This document shows, one piece after another, positions 16,804 through 25,132 of a stretch of DNA of 64,000 bases. This stretch comes from an uncultured Porphyromonadaceae bacterium. Its GTDB lineage: Bacteria > Bacteroidota > Bacteroidia > Bacteroidales > Muribaculaceae. A program made the translations under genes and the position numbers. Numbering within the stretch: position 1 is the first letter of the stretch; the number at the start of each line of letters is the position of its first letter. Under the pieces are notes generated by a model. The model made no database searches. It was not told the DNA's origin and saw nothing but the letters and a program-made list of their open reading frames with translations. Location: positions 1-64,000 of the forward strand of contig CAMTMX010000005.1 in NCBI GenBank assembly GCA_947073495.1. The letters are read 5' to 3'.

Positions 16804-18447
16804 ATGAAAAACGCCCGCAAGACAGAATATGATGTGATTATTATAGGCGGCGGCGCCACGGGCGCCGGAACAGCCCGCGACTGCGCCATGCGCGGTCTGA
16901 AAACAATCCTTATCGAACGGCTCGACTTCACTGCAGGAGCCACCGGACGCAACCACGGTCTGCTCCACAGCGGAGCCAGATATGCCCACACAGATCCCGA
17001 ATCGGCTGCCGAATGTATCAAAGAAAACATGATATTGCGCAAGATCGCACGTCATTGCATAGACGACACCGGCGGACTTTTTGTCACTCTCCCCGAAGAC
17101 AGCCTCGAATATCAGGATGCGTTCGTGAAAGACTGCCTCAAATCCGGGATCCCTGCCGAGATTCTGGACCCGGAACAGGCTATAAGAATGGAACCTGCTG
17201 TCAATAAAGACATAATCGGAGCGGTGAAAGTGCCCGACGCATCGGTCGACCCCTTCCGCCTAACCACCGCCAACATCCTTGCCGCACGCATTAACGGAGC
17301 CGACATAATCACATATCATGAGGTTATCGGCTTCGAAAAAGACGGAAACAGGATTGTGGGTGTCAAAGTGAAAAGCCAACGTACCGGAGAGGAAGACATA
17401 ATCCGGGGGAAAGTGACCGTAAACGCCGCCGGAATATGGGGGTACCACATCGCTGAACTCGCCGGAGTGAAAGTAAACATGTATCCCGCCAAGGGGGCTC
17501 TCCTGATTTTCGGGCATAGGGTAAACAACATGGTGCTCAACCGTTGCCGCAAACCGGGAGACGCTGATATCCTTGTGCCGGGCGACACCATATCCATTAT
17601 AGGCACAACCTCCACACGCATACCGTTTGACGAAATAGACCACATGGACGTAACTCCCGGAGAAGTGGACCTTCTGCTTCGGGAAGGGGTGAAACTCTCC
17701 CCTTTGCTCGCCACTACCCGTATCCTACGCGCATACGCCGGCGTGCGTCCGCTCGTTGCCGACGATAAAGACCCCACAGGACGAAGCATCAGCCGAGGAA
17801 TAGTCTGTCTTGACCACGCGAAACGCGATGGAGTGGAAGGATTCGTCACTATCACAGGAGGTAAACTCATGACCTACCGACTTATGGCTGAAGAGGCTAC
17901 AGATATGGTATGCCGCAAACTCAACATCGACCGTCCATGCGAGACGGCAGTAGTGCCGCTCCCGGGTTCCGAACCGACAGCGGAAGATGAAGAACGGCGC
18001 GCCCACATAATCGAGCTCAGCACCGAACAAAAGGCAGCGGAAGAAAGGCATGGCAGCTGGACAGGAAAAATCAAAGCCACCTCCGATTCTGACGACGCCC
18101 TCGTCTGCGAATGCGAGCAGGTGAGCGTGGCGGAGGTGAACTACGCTATGGACGAGCTTCACGTACACAACCTGGTGAACATGCGCCGGCGCACACGTCT
18201 CGGAATGGGCACCTGCCAAGGGGAGCTGTGTGCATGCCGTGCAGCCGGCCTACTTGAGCGCCACGACAAATGCACGGAGCGGAATATCGATGACCTCGCC
18301 TCTTTCATGCAGGAACGGTGGCACGGTATGTATCCGGTATGTTGGGGCGAGACCCTCTGTGAAGTTCAATTCACTTCCTGGCTCTATCAGGGAGTGTTGG
18401 GTCTTGACCCGGAAGACAGCAAAGACATTGATCCTTCTTCATTTTAA
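16804..18447 (+). CDS. glpA: anaerobic glycerol-3-phosphate dehydrogenase subunit A
   Basis: The 547-residue flavoprotein oxidises glycerol-3-phosphate to dihydroxyacetone phosphate. The FAD-binding Rossmann motif is DVIIIGGGATGAGTARDCA near the N-terminus, followed by GRNHGLLHSGARYAH, which is characteristic of GlpA/GlpD. The C-terminal region carries a BFD-like Fe-S domain with VCECEQVS (near 438) and GMGTCQGELCACR (near 470), which distinguishes GlpA from the aerobic GlpD. It leads a glpA-glpB-glpC-glpK-glpF series in one direction. In E. coli the GlpABC complex passes electrons to menaquinone and supports fumarate respiration, which suits a gut anaerobe. The leader (16546-16803) lacks a clear TAnnTTTG box. 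Confidence 0.96.
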   Translation: MKNARKTEYDVIIIGGGATGAGTARDCAMRGLKTILIERLDFTAGATGRNHGLLHSGARYAHTDPESAAECIKENMILRKIARHCIDDTGGLFVTLPEDSLEYQDAFVKDCLKSGIPAEILDPEQAIRMEPAVNKDIIGAVKVPDASVDPFRLTTANILAARINGADIITYHEVIGFEKDGNRIVGVKVKSQRTGEEDIIRGKVTVNAAGIWGYHIAELAGVKVNMYPAKGALLIFGHRVNNMVLNRCRKPGDADILVPGDTISIIGTTSTRIPFDEIDHMDVTPGEVDLLLREGVKLSPLLATTRILRAYAGVRPLVADDKDPTGRSISRGIVCLDHAKRDGVEGFVTITGGKLMTYRLMAEEATDMVCRKLNIDRPCETAVVPLPGSEPTAEDEERRAHIIELSTEQKAAEERHGSWTGKIKATSDSDDALVCECEQVSVAEVNYAMDELHVHNLVNMRRRTRLGMGTCQGELCACRAAGLLERHDKCTERNIDDLASFMQERWHGMYPVCWGETLCEVQFTSWLYQGVLGLDPEDSKDIDPSSF

Positions 18448-18448
18448 T

Positions 18449-18592
18449 TCAACTTTTGCAAGCGAAAGTTGAGGGGTATGAGTATAGTAGGTTAAAAGGT
18501 CAATCTCAAATTGTGGAAAGATATCCGGCTTTGTAATGCATTATGTATAAACTTAACCCCTTAACCCTTAAGTAAGCTTGCGAAACTTAAAT
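18449..18592. repeat. intergenic hairpin and short repeat between glpA and glpB
   Basis: This gap contains an 8-bp hairpin (TCAACTTT 18449-18456 with AAAGTTGA 18465-18472, loop TGCAAGCG). It also contains GCTTGCGAAACTTAAAT (18576-18592), a 17-base block repeated exactly at 22711-22727 before glpF. The hairpin has no T run, so it is unlikely to stop transcription; it may be a processing or stabilising site between operon genes. Confidence 0.5.
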
Positions 18593-18611
18593 AATAAATC
18601 TGATATTATCT

Positions 18612-19850
18612 ATGAAATTCGACAATATAATAATTGGAGGCGGACTCAGCGGGCTCGTGGCGGCGATAGAATCTCAACGCGCAGGAAAACGTACCGCCAT
18701 AGTTTCTGCCGGACAAAGCGCACTTCACTTCTGGTCGGGCGCCTTTGAATTTCTCGGAGGTTCCGGTCCGCATCCCGTCATTGACAACCCGCTTGGAGAA
18801 GCGCAAAAGCTCCCCCCTTCCCACCCTTATCAAAAGATAGGGGTCAAACGGACTCAACAACTTCTTGAAAAAGTGCCGGGGATTCTTGCCGATGCCGGAA
18901 TAAAAGTGGAGGGGACGCTCAGTCGCAACCACTACAGGCTTACCCCGTTGGGATTTCTAAAACCGGCTTGGCTATCGCTCGACGACTATTTTATGATCGA
19001 TTCTCCCGACAATCTGAAAGATAAGAAATATTCTATTGTCAACATAGAGGGTTACATAGATTTCTATCCCCGGTTTCTCGCCCATGGTCTCCTGCAACAT
19101 GGCGCTAAATGCGAAGTGACGGCTGTAGACATCCCGGCTCTCGCTCCCCTGAGAAAAAGCACAACAGAAATGCGCGCCACAAATATATCGCGCTTCCTTC
19201 GTGACGACGCCGTGGACGCACTGGCAAGAAACGTCAACGCGGCATCCTCCGGTGCCGACGCAGTCATCATGCCCGCAGTGCTGGGTATGTTTTCCGACGC
19301 TCCCGTTCAGAGGCTCCGTAGCGGAGTCGACCGTCCGGTCTACTTCATAGCCACTACTCCGGCATCGGTGCCGGGGGTGAGATGTCAGCTAAGCCTGCGC
19401 GACTGTTTCACCCGCATGGGGGGCACGTTCATGCCGGGCGACACTGTCGTGAAAGGGGATATCGAGGGGCACCGTCTCCGCAGGATATATACCTACAACT
19501 TCGGCGACATGCCATTGGAGGCTGACAATTTCGTGATCTGCACAGGTAGTTTCTTCGGACATGGACTGATAGCCAATATCGACCGTATCTATGAGCCAAT
19601 CTTTGGTCTTGACCTCAACGTAGAGGGTGGCCGCACCGAATGGTATGACACAAATTTCTATGCTCCCCAACCATATATGGCATACGGGGTTGTGACAGAT
19701 CAGGAATTCCGTCCGTCGCTCCACGGCGAGACCGTTGAGAACCTTTATGCCACGGGCGCCCTGCTCGCCGGATTCAACGCCCTTAAAGAAGGATCCGGTG
19801 CCGGGATCACCCTCGCCACCGCCCTCCATGCGGCATCACGCATAATCTGA
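18612..19850 (+). CDS. glpB: anaerobic glycerol-3-phosphate dehydrogenase subunit B
   Basis: The 412-residue protein is a second flavoprotein subunit of the GlpABC complex. The N-terminus DNIIIGGGLSGLVAAIESQRAG is a dinucleotide-binding fold, followed by ALHFWSGAFEFLGG, typical of GlpB. The C-terminus NLYATGALLAGFNALKEGSGAG forms the other half of the FAD site. It lies between glpA and glpC with gaps of 164 and 73 bases; despite the gaps the order is the standard one. The gap after it contains short tandem CAAAATT units (19896-19912). Confidence 0.93.
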   Translation: MKFDNIIIGGGLSGLVAAIESQRAGKRTAIVSAGQSALHFWSGAFEFLGGSGPHPVIDNPLGEAQKLPPSHPYQKIGVKRTQQLLEKVPGILADAGIKVEGTLSRNHYRLTPLGFLKPAWLSLDDYFMIDSPDNLKDKKYSIVNIEGYIDFYPRFLAHGLLQHGAKCEVTAVDIPALAPLRKSTTEMRATNISRFLRDDAVDALARNVNAASSGADAVIMPAVLGMFSDAPVQRLRSGVDRPVYFIATTPASVPGVRCQLSLRDCFTRMGGTFMPGDTVVKGDIEGHRLRRIYTYNFGDMPLEADNFVICTGSFFGHGLIANIDRIYEPIFGLDLNVEGGRTEWYDTNFYAPQPYMAYGVVTDQEFRPSLHGETVENLYATGALLAGFNALKEGSGAGITLATALHAASRII

Positions 19851-19923
19851 CCCGATTCAAATTGAAAATTTGAAAACCGAAGATCTACCCTTCAAAATTC
19901 AAAATTCAAAATCATAATAGTCC

Positions 19924-21171
19924 ATGATGACACTACAGCAACAAAATATAAGCGACAACAATTTCGAGTCGTGTATCAAATGCACGATCTGCACGGTCTA
20001 TTGTCCTGTCACTGCCGTAAATCCCGACTATCCCGGGCCGAAACAGGCGGGGCCCGACGGGGAGCGCTACCGCCTTAAAAAACCTTTTTTCTACGATGAG
20101 GCGCTCAAATACTGTCTTAACTGCAAACGGTGTGAAGTGTCGTGTCCTAACAATGTAAAAATCGGCGACATAATCCAGGCGGCGCGTATAAAATATAGCA
20201 CTCACAAACCGTCGCTCCGCGACTCCATGCTCGCCGACACAGACCGTATGGGCTCCATTGCCACACGCATGGCTCCCCTTGTGAACTTCACTCTCGGACT
20301 CAAGCCGGTGAAACTGATAATGGATAAGGTGCTGAAAATCGACGACAGGCGCACGTTCCCGAAATATTCCCCCATAAGATTCGAGACTTGGTATAAGAAA
20401 GAGGCGGCGCAGACTCAGGAGGCATTCACAAAGAAAGTGTCTTATTTCCACGGCTGTTACGTCAACTACAACTATCCGCAGCTTGGCAAAGACCTCCTGA
20501 CTGTGCTCAACGCCCTCGGATATGGCGTCAGGCTACTTGAAAAGGAGAAGTGCTGTGGAGTGGCGAAAATAGCCAACCGTTGCATTGACCAGGCTACACG
20601 CGACGCCGTTTTCAATCTCAAATATATCGGTCAGGCAGTGGATGAGGGCGACGAGGTGCTCCTCACATCCTCCACCTGCTGCTTCACCATACGCGACGAA
20701 TATCCCCACCTTCTTCATCTTGACAACCACGACGTACGCGATCATGTCATGCTCGCCACAAGGTTTATCTATCATGTTCTTGACGAAGGGAAAGCGAAAA
20801 TCGCCTTTAAGGAAGATTATAAAAAGAAAGTGGCTTACCACGTGCCTTGCCACATGGAGAAGCTCGGATGGACAATCTATTCCACCTCCCTGTTGAAGAT
20901 GATTCCGGGAGTGGAGTTTATAAACCTTGACTCCCATTGCTGCGGTATAGCCGGCACATATGGATTCAAGAAAGAAAACTATGATTATTCACAAGGGATA
21001 GGCGAACCTCTATTCCGCCAGATACTCGACAGCGGATGCGACTTCGTGGCGTGCGACTGCGAGACATGCAAATGGCAGATCGAAATGTCGACCCAAGTCC
21101 CGGTGCTCAATCCGGTTTCCGTACTCGCCGAAGCCATTGATATAGAAAAAACCAGACAACTCAACGCTTAA
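19924..21171 (+). CDS. glpC: anaerobic glycerol-3-phosphate dehydrogenase subunit C
   Basis: The 415-residue iron-sulfur subunit anchors GlpAB to the membrane and relays electrons to the quinone pool. Two 4Fe-4S motifs are visible near the N-terminus: CIKCTICTVYCPV and CLNCKRCEVSCPN. Two CCG (cysteine-rich) domains follow, with KCCGVAKIANRC, and HCCGIAGTYGFKKENY near the C-terminus preceded by HVPCHMEKLGW. A second possible start one codon later (the protein begins Met-Met) makes no difference. It is 12 bases upstream of glpK and thus co-transcribed. Confidence 0.95.
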   Translation: MMTLQQQNISDNNFESCIKCTICTVYCPVTAVNPDYPGPKQAGPDGERYRLKKPFFYDEALKYCLNCKRCEVSCPNNVKIGDIIQAARIKYSTHKPSLRDSMLADTDRMGSIATRMAPLVNFTLGLKPVKLIMDKVLKIDDRRTFPKYSPIRFETWYKKEAAQTQEAFTKKVSYFHGCYVNYNYPQLGKDLLTVLNALGYGVRLLEKEKCCGVAKIANRCIDQATRDAVFNLKYIGQAVDEGDEVLLTSSTCCFTIRDEYPHLLHLDNHDVRDHVMLATRFIYHVLDEGKAKIAFKEDYKKKVAYHVPCHMEKLGWTIYSTSLLKMIPGVEFINLDSHCCGIAGTYGFKKENYDYSQGIGEPLFRQILDSGCDFVACDCETCKWQIEMSTQVPVLNPVSVLAEAIDIEKTRQLNA

Positions 21172-21183
21172 TCTCACAACACT

Positions 21184-22683
21184 ATGAAAGACTACATTCT
21201 CTCCCTCGATCAAGGGACAAGCAGCAGCCGAGCTATAGTATTCGACCGCGAAGGAAACATCTGTTCGACAGCGCAACACGAATTTCCCCAGATTTTTCCA
21301 AAATCCGGATGGGTGGAGCACGATCCACACGTCATCTGGGGCTCTCAGGCGTCGGTGGTGGCGGAAGCCATTTCCCAAATCGGGATAAACGGTCATGACA
21401 TCGCCGCATTGGGGATCACAAACCAGCGCGAAACCACAATTGTGTGGGATGCCGAGACCGGCGAACCGGTCTACAACGCCATCGTATGGCAAGACCGGCG
21501 CACATCGGAATATTGCGACCAACTACGTGAGGATGGGTATGCCCCGATGATCCGTGAAAAGACCGGCCTAATAATCGACGCCTATTTCAGTGCCACCAAG
21601 ATAAAATGGATCCTCGACAACGTTCCCGGAGCCCGCGAACGTGCAGAAGAAGGGAAGCTACGTTTCGGTACAGTCGACACATGGCTCATATCGTGCCTGA
21701 CACGCCATCAGGTGCACGTCACTGACGTCACAAACGCATCACGAACGATGCTCTTCAATATTAACACTCTTGAATGGGACTCTGAATTGCTTGAACTTTT
21801 CAACATTCCCCGCTCCATGATGCCGGAAGTGAAACCGAGCAGCGGCATAATGGCATATACCACCACAACAATTTTCGCTCACGAAATTCCGATAGCTGGT
21901 GTAGCCGGCGACCAGCAGGCGGCTCTATTCGGACAGATGTGCGTGGAGCCGGGTGCGGTCAAAAACACCTACGGCACAGGATGCTTCCTGCTTATGAATG
22001 CAGGCAACAAACCTATCCTTTCCAAAAACCGCCTTCTCACCACCATAGCGTGGCAGATAGGAGATGACGTGACGTATGCTCTTGAAGGCTCCATATTTGT
22101 AGGAGGCTCAGTGGTGCAATGGTTGCGCGACGGACTCCGCTGCATTCAGTCGTCGTCTGAGGTGGAAGAGCTTGCCGCATCGGTGCCTGACACCGACGGC
22201 GTATACTTCGTGCCCGCCCTCACCGGACTTGGAGCTCCATATTGGGACCAGTATGCACGCGGAGCGATATCCGGCATTTCAAGAGGAACCACCGTGGCAC
22301 ACATCGCACGCGCCGCACTTCAGGGTATCGCCTATCAGACATACGACATTGTTAAAGCAATGGAACGGGACTGCAACCTGAAACTCACCAATCTGAAAGT
22401 TGACGGAGGCGCATCGCGCAATAATCTGATGATGCAGTTCCAAAGCGACATCCTTGACACGGAAGTTCTCCGTCCGGCAATCACTGAAACCACCGCCCTC
22501 GGAGCCGCCTATCTCGCAGGACTCGCGGTTGGGTTCTGGAAAGATATCGACGAGATCAAGAAGCAATGGAAGATTGAACACCGATTTAATCCTCACGCCG
22601 ACAAAGAGACTGTAAAAAAAGGACTCGAAGGCTGGCACGATGCCGTAAGACGTGTGCTATCTCCCGACGCTATTAGTAATTAG
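21184..22683 (+). CDS. glpK: glycerol kinase
   Basis: The 499-residue FGGY-family kinase phosphorylates glycerol to glycerol-3-phosphate. Its length is typical for GlpK. Signatures include [19 protein letters not shown] at the N-terminus, [47 protein letters not shown] and [14 protein letters not shown], and the C-terminal [18 protein letters not shown]. It lies 12 bases after glpC and 52 bases before glpF, completing a uptake-phosphorylation-oxidation cassette. Confidence 0.97.
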   Translation: MKDYILSLDQGTSSSRAIVFDREGNICSTAQHEFPQIFPKSGWVEHDPHVIWGSQASVVAEAISQIGINGHDIAALGITNQRETTIVWDAETGEPVYNAIVWQDRRTSEYCDQLREDGYAPMIREKTGLIIDAYFSATKIKWILDNVPGARERAEEGKLRFGTVDTWLISCLTRHQVHVTDVTNASRTMLFNINTLEWDSELLELFNIPRSMMPEVKPSSGIMAYTTTTIFAHEIPIAGVAGDQQAALFGQMCVEPGAVKNTYGTGCFLLMNAGNKPILSKNRLLTTIAWQIGDDVTYALEGSIFVGGSVVQWLRDGLRCIQSSSEVEELAASVPDTDGVYFVPALTGLGAPYWDQYARGAISGISRGTTVAHIARAALQGIAYQTYDIVKAMERDCNLKLTNLKVDGGASRNNLMMQFQSDILDTEVLRPAITETTALGAAYLAGLAVGFWKDIDEIKKQWKIEHRFNPHADKETVKKGLEGWHDAVRRVLSPDAISN

Positions 22684-22710
22684 CATTTAGTAATTGGTAA
22701 TTGTATCTGA

Positions 22711-22727
22711 GCTTGCGAAACTTAAAT
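22711..22727 (+). repeat. 17-base repeat before glpF
   Basis: GCTTGCGAAACTTAAAT is an exact copy of 18576-18592. In both places it lies just upstream of a glp start codon (20 bases before glpB, 9 bases before glpF). Confidence 0.5.
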
Positions 22728-22735
22728 TTTAGATT

Positions 22736-23497
22736 ATGGAAGAAGTTGAAATCCCGATATTCCTGCAATGTTTCTTTGAATTTCTCGGCACATATATAAT
22801 GATTCTGCTTGGATGCGGGGTTGTGGCGTGCACCACTCTGAAAGAGTCGAAAGGCAACGGAGGCGGCTGGATTGTCATCACCCTCGCCTGGGGTCTCGCC
22901 GTGATGTGTGGCGTGTTTATCGCCGGGCCCTACACGGGAGCCCACCTCAATCCGGCTGTCACTCTTAGTCTTGCCATGGCAGACAAATTCGATTGGGGGA
23001 TGGTCATCCCTTATATAGTGTCGCAATTCATAGGAGCTTTCCTTGGCGCCGCCACAGTGTTTATATTCTATAAAGACCACTTCGACGCCACTGAAGACAA
23101 GGATACCAAACTCGGAGTGTTCGCCACTATCCCGGCAATCCGCAACCTGAAGCGAAATTTCTTATCAGAAACCATCGGCACGTTCGTCCTGATTCTTGTG
23201 ATTCTTTTCCTTGCTGAAAGAGGCAACACTTCGGAAGTGGGACTCGGATCTATCGGTGCGCTCCCCGTGGCGTTGCTCGTTGTGGTGATAGGTATGGCTC
23301 TCGGCGGCACAACCGGCTATGCCATAAATCCGGCGCGAGACCTTGGACCGCGTCTCGCCCACCATCTGCTCCCCATCAAAGGGAAAGGGTCGAGCCAATG
23401 GAAATATGCCTGGGTACCAATAGCAGGACCGATCCTCGGAGCCGTCTTCGCCGTCCTCGTCTTCAAGCTCTACCTCCTCCTCTACCCCGCCCACTGA
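22736..23497 (+). CDS. glpF: glycerol facilitator (MIP/aquaporin family)
   Basis: The 253-residue membrane protein has six predicted helices and the two half-helix signatures of the family: GAHLNPAVTLS (first NPA) and GYAINPARDLGPR (second NPA, with the Asp typical of glycerol channels after NPAR). It provides passive entry of glycerol, which GlpK then traps. Last gene of the glp series; a terminator hairpin follows at 23526-23570. Confidence 0.95.
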   Translation: MEEVEIPIFLQCFFEFLGTYIMILLGCGVVACTTLKESKGNGGGWIVITLAWGLAVMCGVFIAGPYTGAHLNPAVTLSLAMADKFDWGMVIPYIVSQFIGAFLGAATVFIFYKDHFDATEDKDTKLGVFATIPAIRNLKRNFLSETIGTFVLILVILFLAERGNTSEVGLGSIGALPVALLVVVIGMALGGTTGYAINPARDLGPRLAHHLLPIKGKGSSQWKYAWVPIAGPILGAVFAVLVFKLYLLLYPAH

Positions 23498-23525
23498 CCC
23501 TCACAAAATGAACATTATACCAATG

Positions 23526-23570
23526 GATAATCGATAATTTAATGCTCAGAGCGTTAAATTATCGATTATC
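23526..23570 (+). terminator. terminator of the glp operon
   Basis: A perfect 17-bp AT-rich inverted repeat (arms 23526-23542 and 23554-23570) has an 11-base loop and is followed by TATTATCCTT. The AT content makes the stem weak, but it sits in the right place. Confidence 0.6.
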
Positions 23571-23612
23571 TATTATCCTTCTTCCGCCTCCTTCCTAAAT
23601 CTATGCTGAAAT

Positions 23613-23643
23613 TTTGACGTTTTGCAAAAAAGTGTTAACTTCG
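23613..23643 (+). promoter_or_regulatory. promoter of the C1-type aminopeptidase gene
   Basis: TTTG at 23613-23616, a 19-base spacer, then TAACTTCG (23636-23643, one mismatch to TAnnTTTG), ending 20 bases before the start codon. Confidence 0.55.
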
Positions 23644-23663
23644 CATAGCTAACCTTTTATCTT

Positions 23664-25046
23664 ATGAAGAAACTGATATTTTCCACTCTTTTTTGCGCTG
23701 TAGCCGCAACCGGCTTCTGCGCCACTCCCGACAAGGGGATAGATGAGGCAATGATGGCGCGCCTCCGCCAGTCTTATAAAAACGACGCCAACGATAAGGC
23801 TATCTCCAACGCCCTACGTGGCAACGACATCGATGCACTGGCAACAAACGCCGACACCAAAAACAATCTTGACGACAATTTCACCTACCGCGTAAAAAGC
23901 AAAGGTATCACAAACCAGAAATCGTCAGGCAGATGCTGGCTCTTCACAGGTCTCAACATGTTGCGCTCGCAAATCATGGCAGACAACGACATGCCCATGA
24001 TAGAGTTCTCCCAGAATTATAATTTCTTCTTCGATCAGCTTGAGAAAGCAAACCTTTTCCTTCAGGCAATGATCGACACTGCCAATAAGCCTGAAGATGA
24101 CCAGACCGTAGACTGGCTGTTCGCCCACCCTATCCAGGACGGAGGTCAATACACCGGTATCGCAGACAATCTTATGAAATATGGCATCGTGCCAAAGAGC
24201 GTCATGGTTGAAACCTATTCAAGCTCCAACACCACAAAACTCCGCAAGATGCTTTCACGCCGTCTCCGCGAAGACGGACTCAAGCTCCGCCGCATGGCTG
24301 CCAAAGGAGCAAAGCCACAGGCTCTCCAGGCAGAGAAAGAGCAGATGCTTCAGGGTGTTTACCGCATACTTGCCCTCACCCTCGGCGTGCCCCCCACAGA
24401 GTTTACATGGACAAGGAAAGACAGCAAAGGGAACATTGTAAGCAAAAAGACTTATACCCCTCAGGAATTCTATAAGGAATTTGCAGGCAACGATCTCAAA
24501 AACGACTATGTAATGTTTATGAACGACCCAACACGTGAATATTACAAAGTCTATGAGATCGATCTCGACCGCCACGCTTACGACGGCAAGAACTGGACTT
24601 ATGTAAACCTTCCAATAGACGACATCAAGAAGATGGCTATCGAAAGCCTTAAGAATAACCAGATGATGTATTCTTCCTGGGATTCAGGCAAATTCCTTGA
24701 CCGCGCAGCCGGCACCGCAAATCTTGACAACTATGACTACGACTCATTGTTCGGCATGACTTTCGGAATGGACAAGGCTGACCGTATCCGCACAAAAGAC
24801 AGCGGCTCAACCCACGCCATGACTCTCGTTGCAGTTGACCTTGATGAAAACGGCAAGCCCGTAAAATGGATGGTTGAAAACAGCTGGGGTCCCGGTTCAA
24901 ACGAAGGCCATGTGATCATGACCGACGACTGGGTAAACGAGTATCTCTACCGTCTCGTGGTGAACAAGAAATTTGTTCCCGCCAACATCATGAAAGTCCT
25001 TGACCAGAAGCCTATCCTCCTTCCTGCATGGGACAATATGTTCTAA
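23664..25046 (+). CDS. pepC: exported C1B cysteine aminopeptidase (bleomycin-hydrolase/PepC type)
   Basis: The 460-residue protein has a signal peptide (MKKLIFSTLFCAVAATGFCA, about 1-20) and a papain-like C1B domain. Catalytic elements are Gln85 and Cys91 in NQKSSGRCWLFTG, the histidine in STHAMTLVAVD, and asparagine in VENSWGPGSNEGH. In characterised members the C-terminal tail projects into the active site and limits cleavage to aminopeptidase action; the C-terminus here is ...ILLPAWDNMF. Most PepC proteins are cytoplasmic, so a signal peptide implies periplasmic peptide trimming, which is common in annotated Bacteroidetes homologues. It converges with gltB across a strong terminator. Confidence 0.92.
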   Translation: MKKLIFSTLFCAVAATGFCATPDKGIDEAMMARLRQSYKNDANDKAISNALRGNDIDALATNADTKNNLDDNFTYRVKSKGITNQKSSGRCWLFTGLNMLRSQIMADNDMPMIEFSQNYNFFFDQLEKANLFLQAMIDTANKPEDDQTVDWLFAHPIQDGGQYTGIADNLMKYGIVPKSVMVETYSSSNTTKLRKMLSRRLREDGLKLRRMAAKGAKPQALQAEKEQMLQGVYRILALTLGVPPTEFTWTRKDSKGNIVSKKTYTPQEFYKEFAGNDLKNDYVMFMNDPTREYYKVYEIDLDRHAYDGKNWTYVNLPIDDIKKMAIESLKNNQMMYSSWDSGKFLDRAAGTANLDNYDYDSLFGMTFGMDKADRIRTKDSGSTHAMTLVAVDLDENGKPVKWMVENSWGPGSNEGHVIMTDDWVNEYLYRLVVNKKFVPANIMKVLDQKPILLPAWDNMF

Positions 25047-25063
25047 CCTCATAATTAGCCAAA

Positions 25064-25107
25064 TACAAAAAATGAGCGCAGTTTTAAAACCGCGCTCATT
25101 TTTTGTA
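25064..25107. terminator. bidirectional terminator between pepC and gltB
   Basis: A perfect 16-bp inverted repeat (arms 25064-25079 and 25092-25107) has a GAGCGC core and A/T runs on both sides, so it can end both convergent transcripts. Confidence 0.9.
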
Positions 25108-25132
25108 TTCCGGATTTATTTGACCGGCAGTA

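Noticed and set aside
19896-19912. CAAAATT tandem units between glpB and glpC as a CRISPR-like or satellite repeat
   Set aside because: Only about two and a half 7-base units; ordinary low-complexity intergenic sequence.
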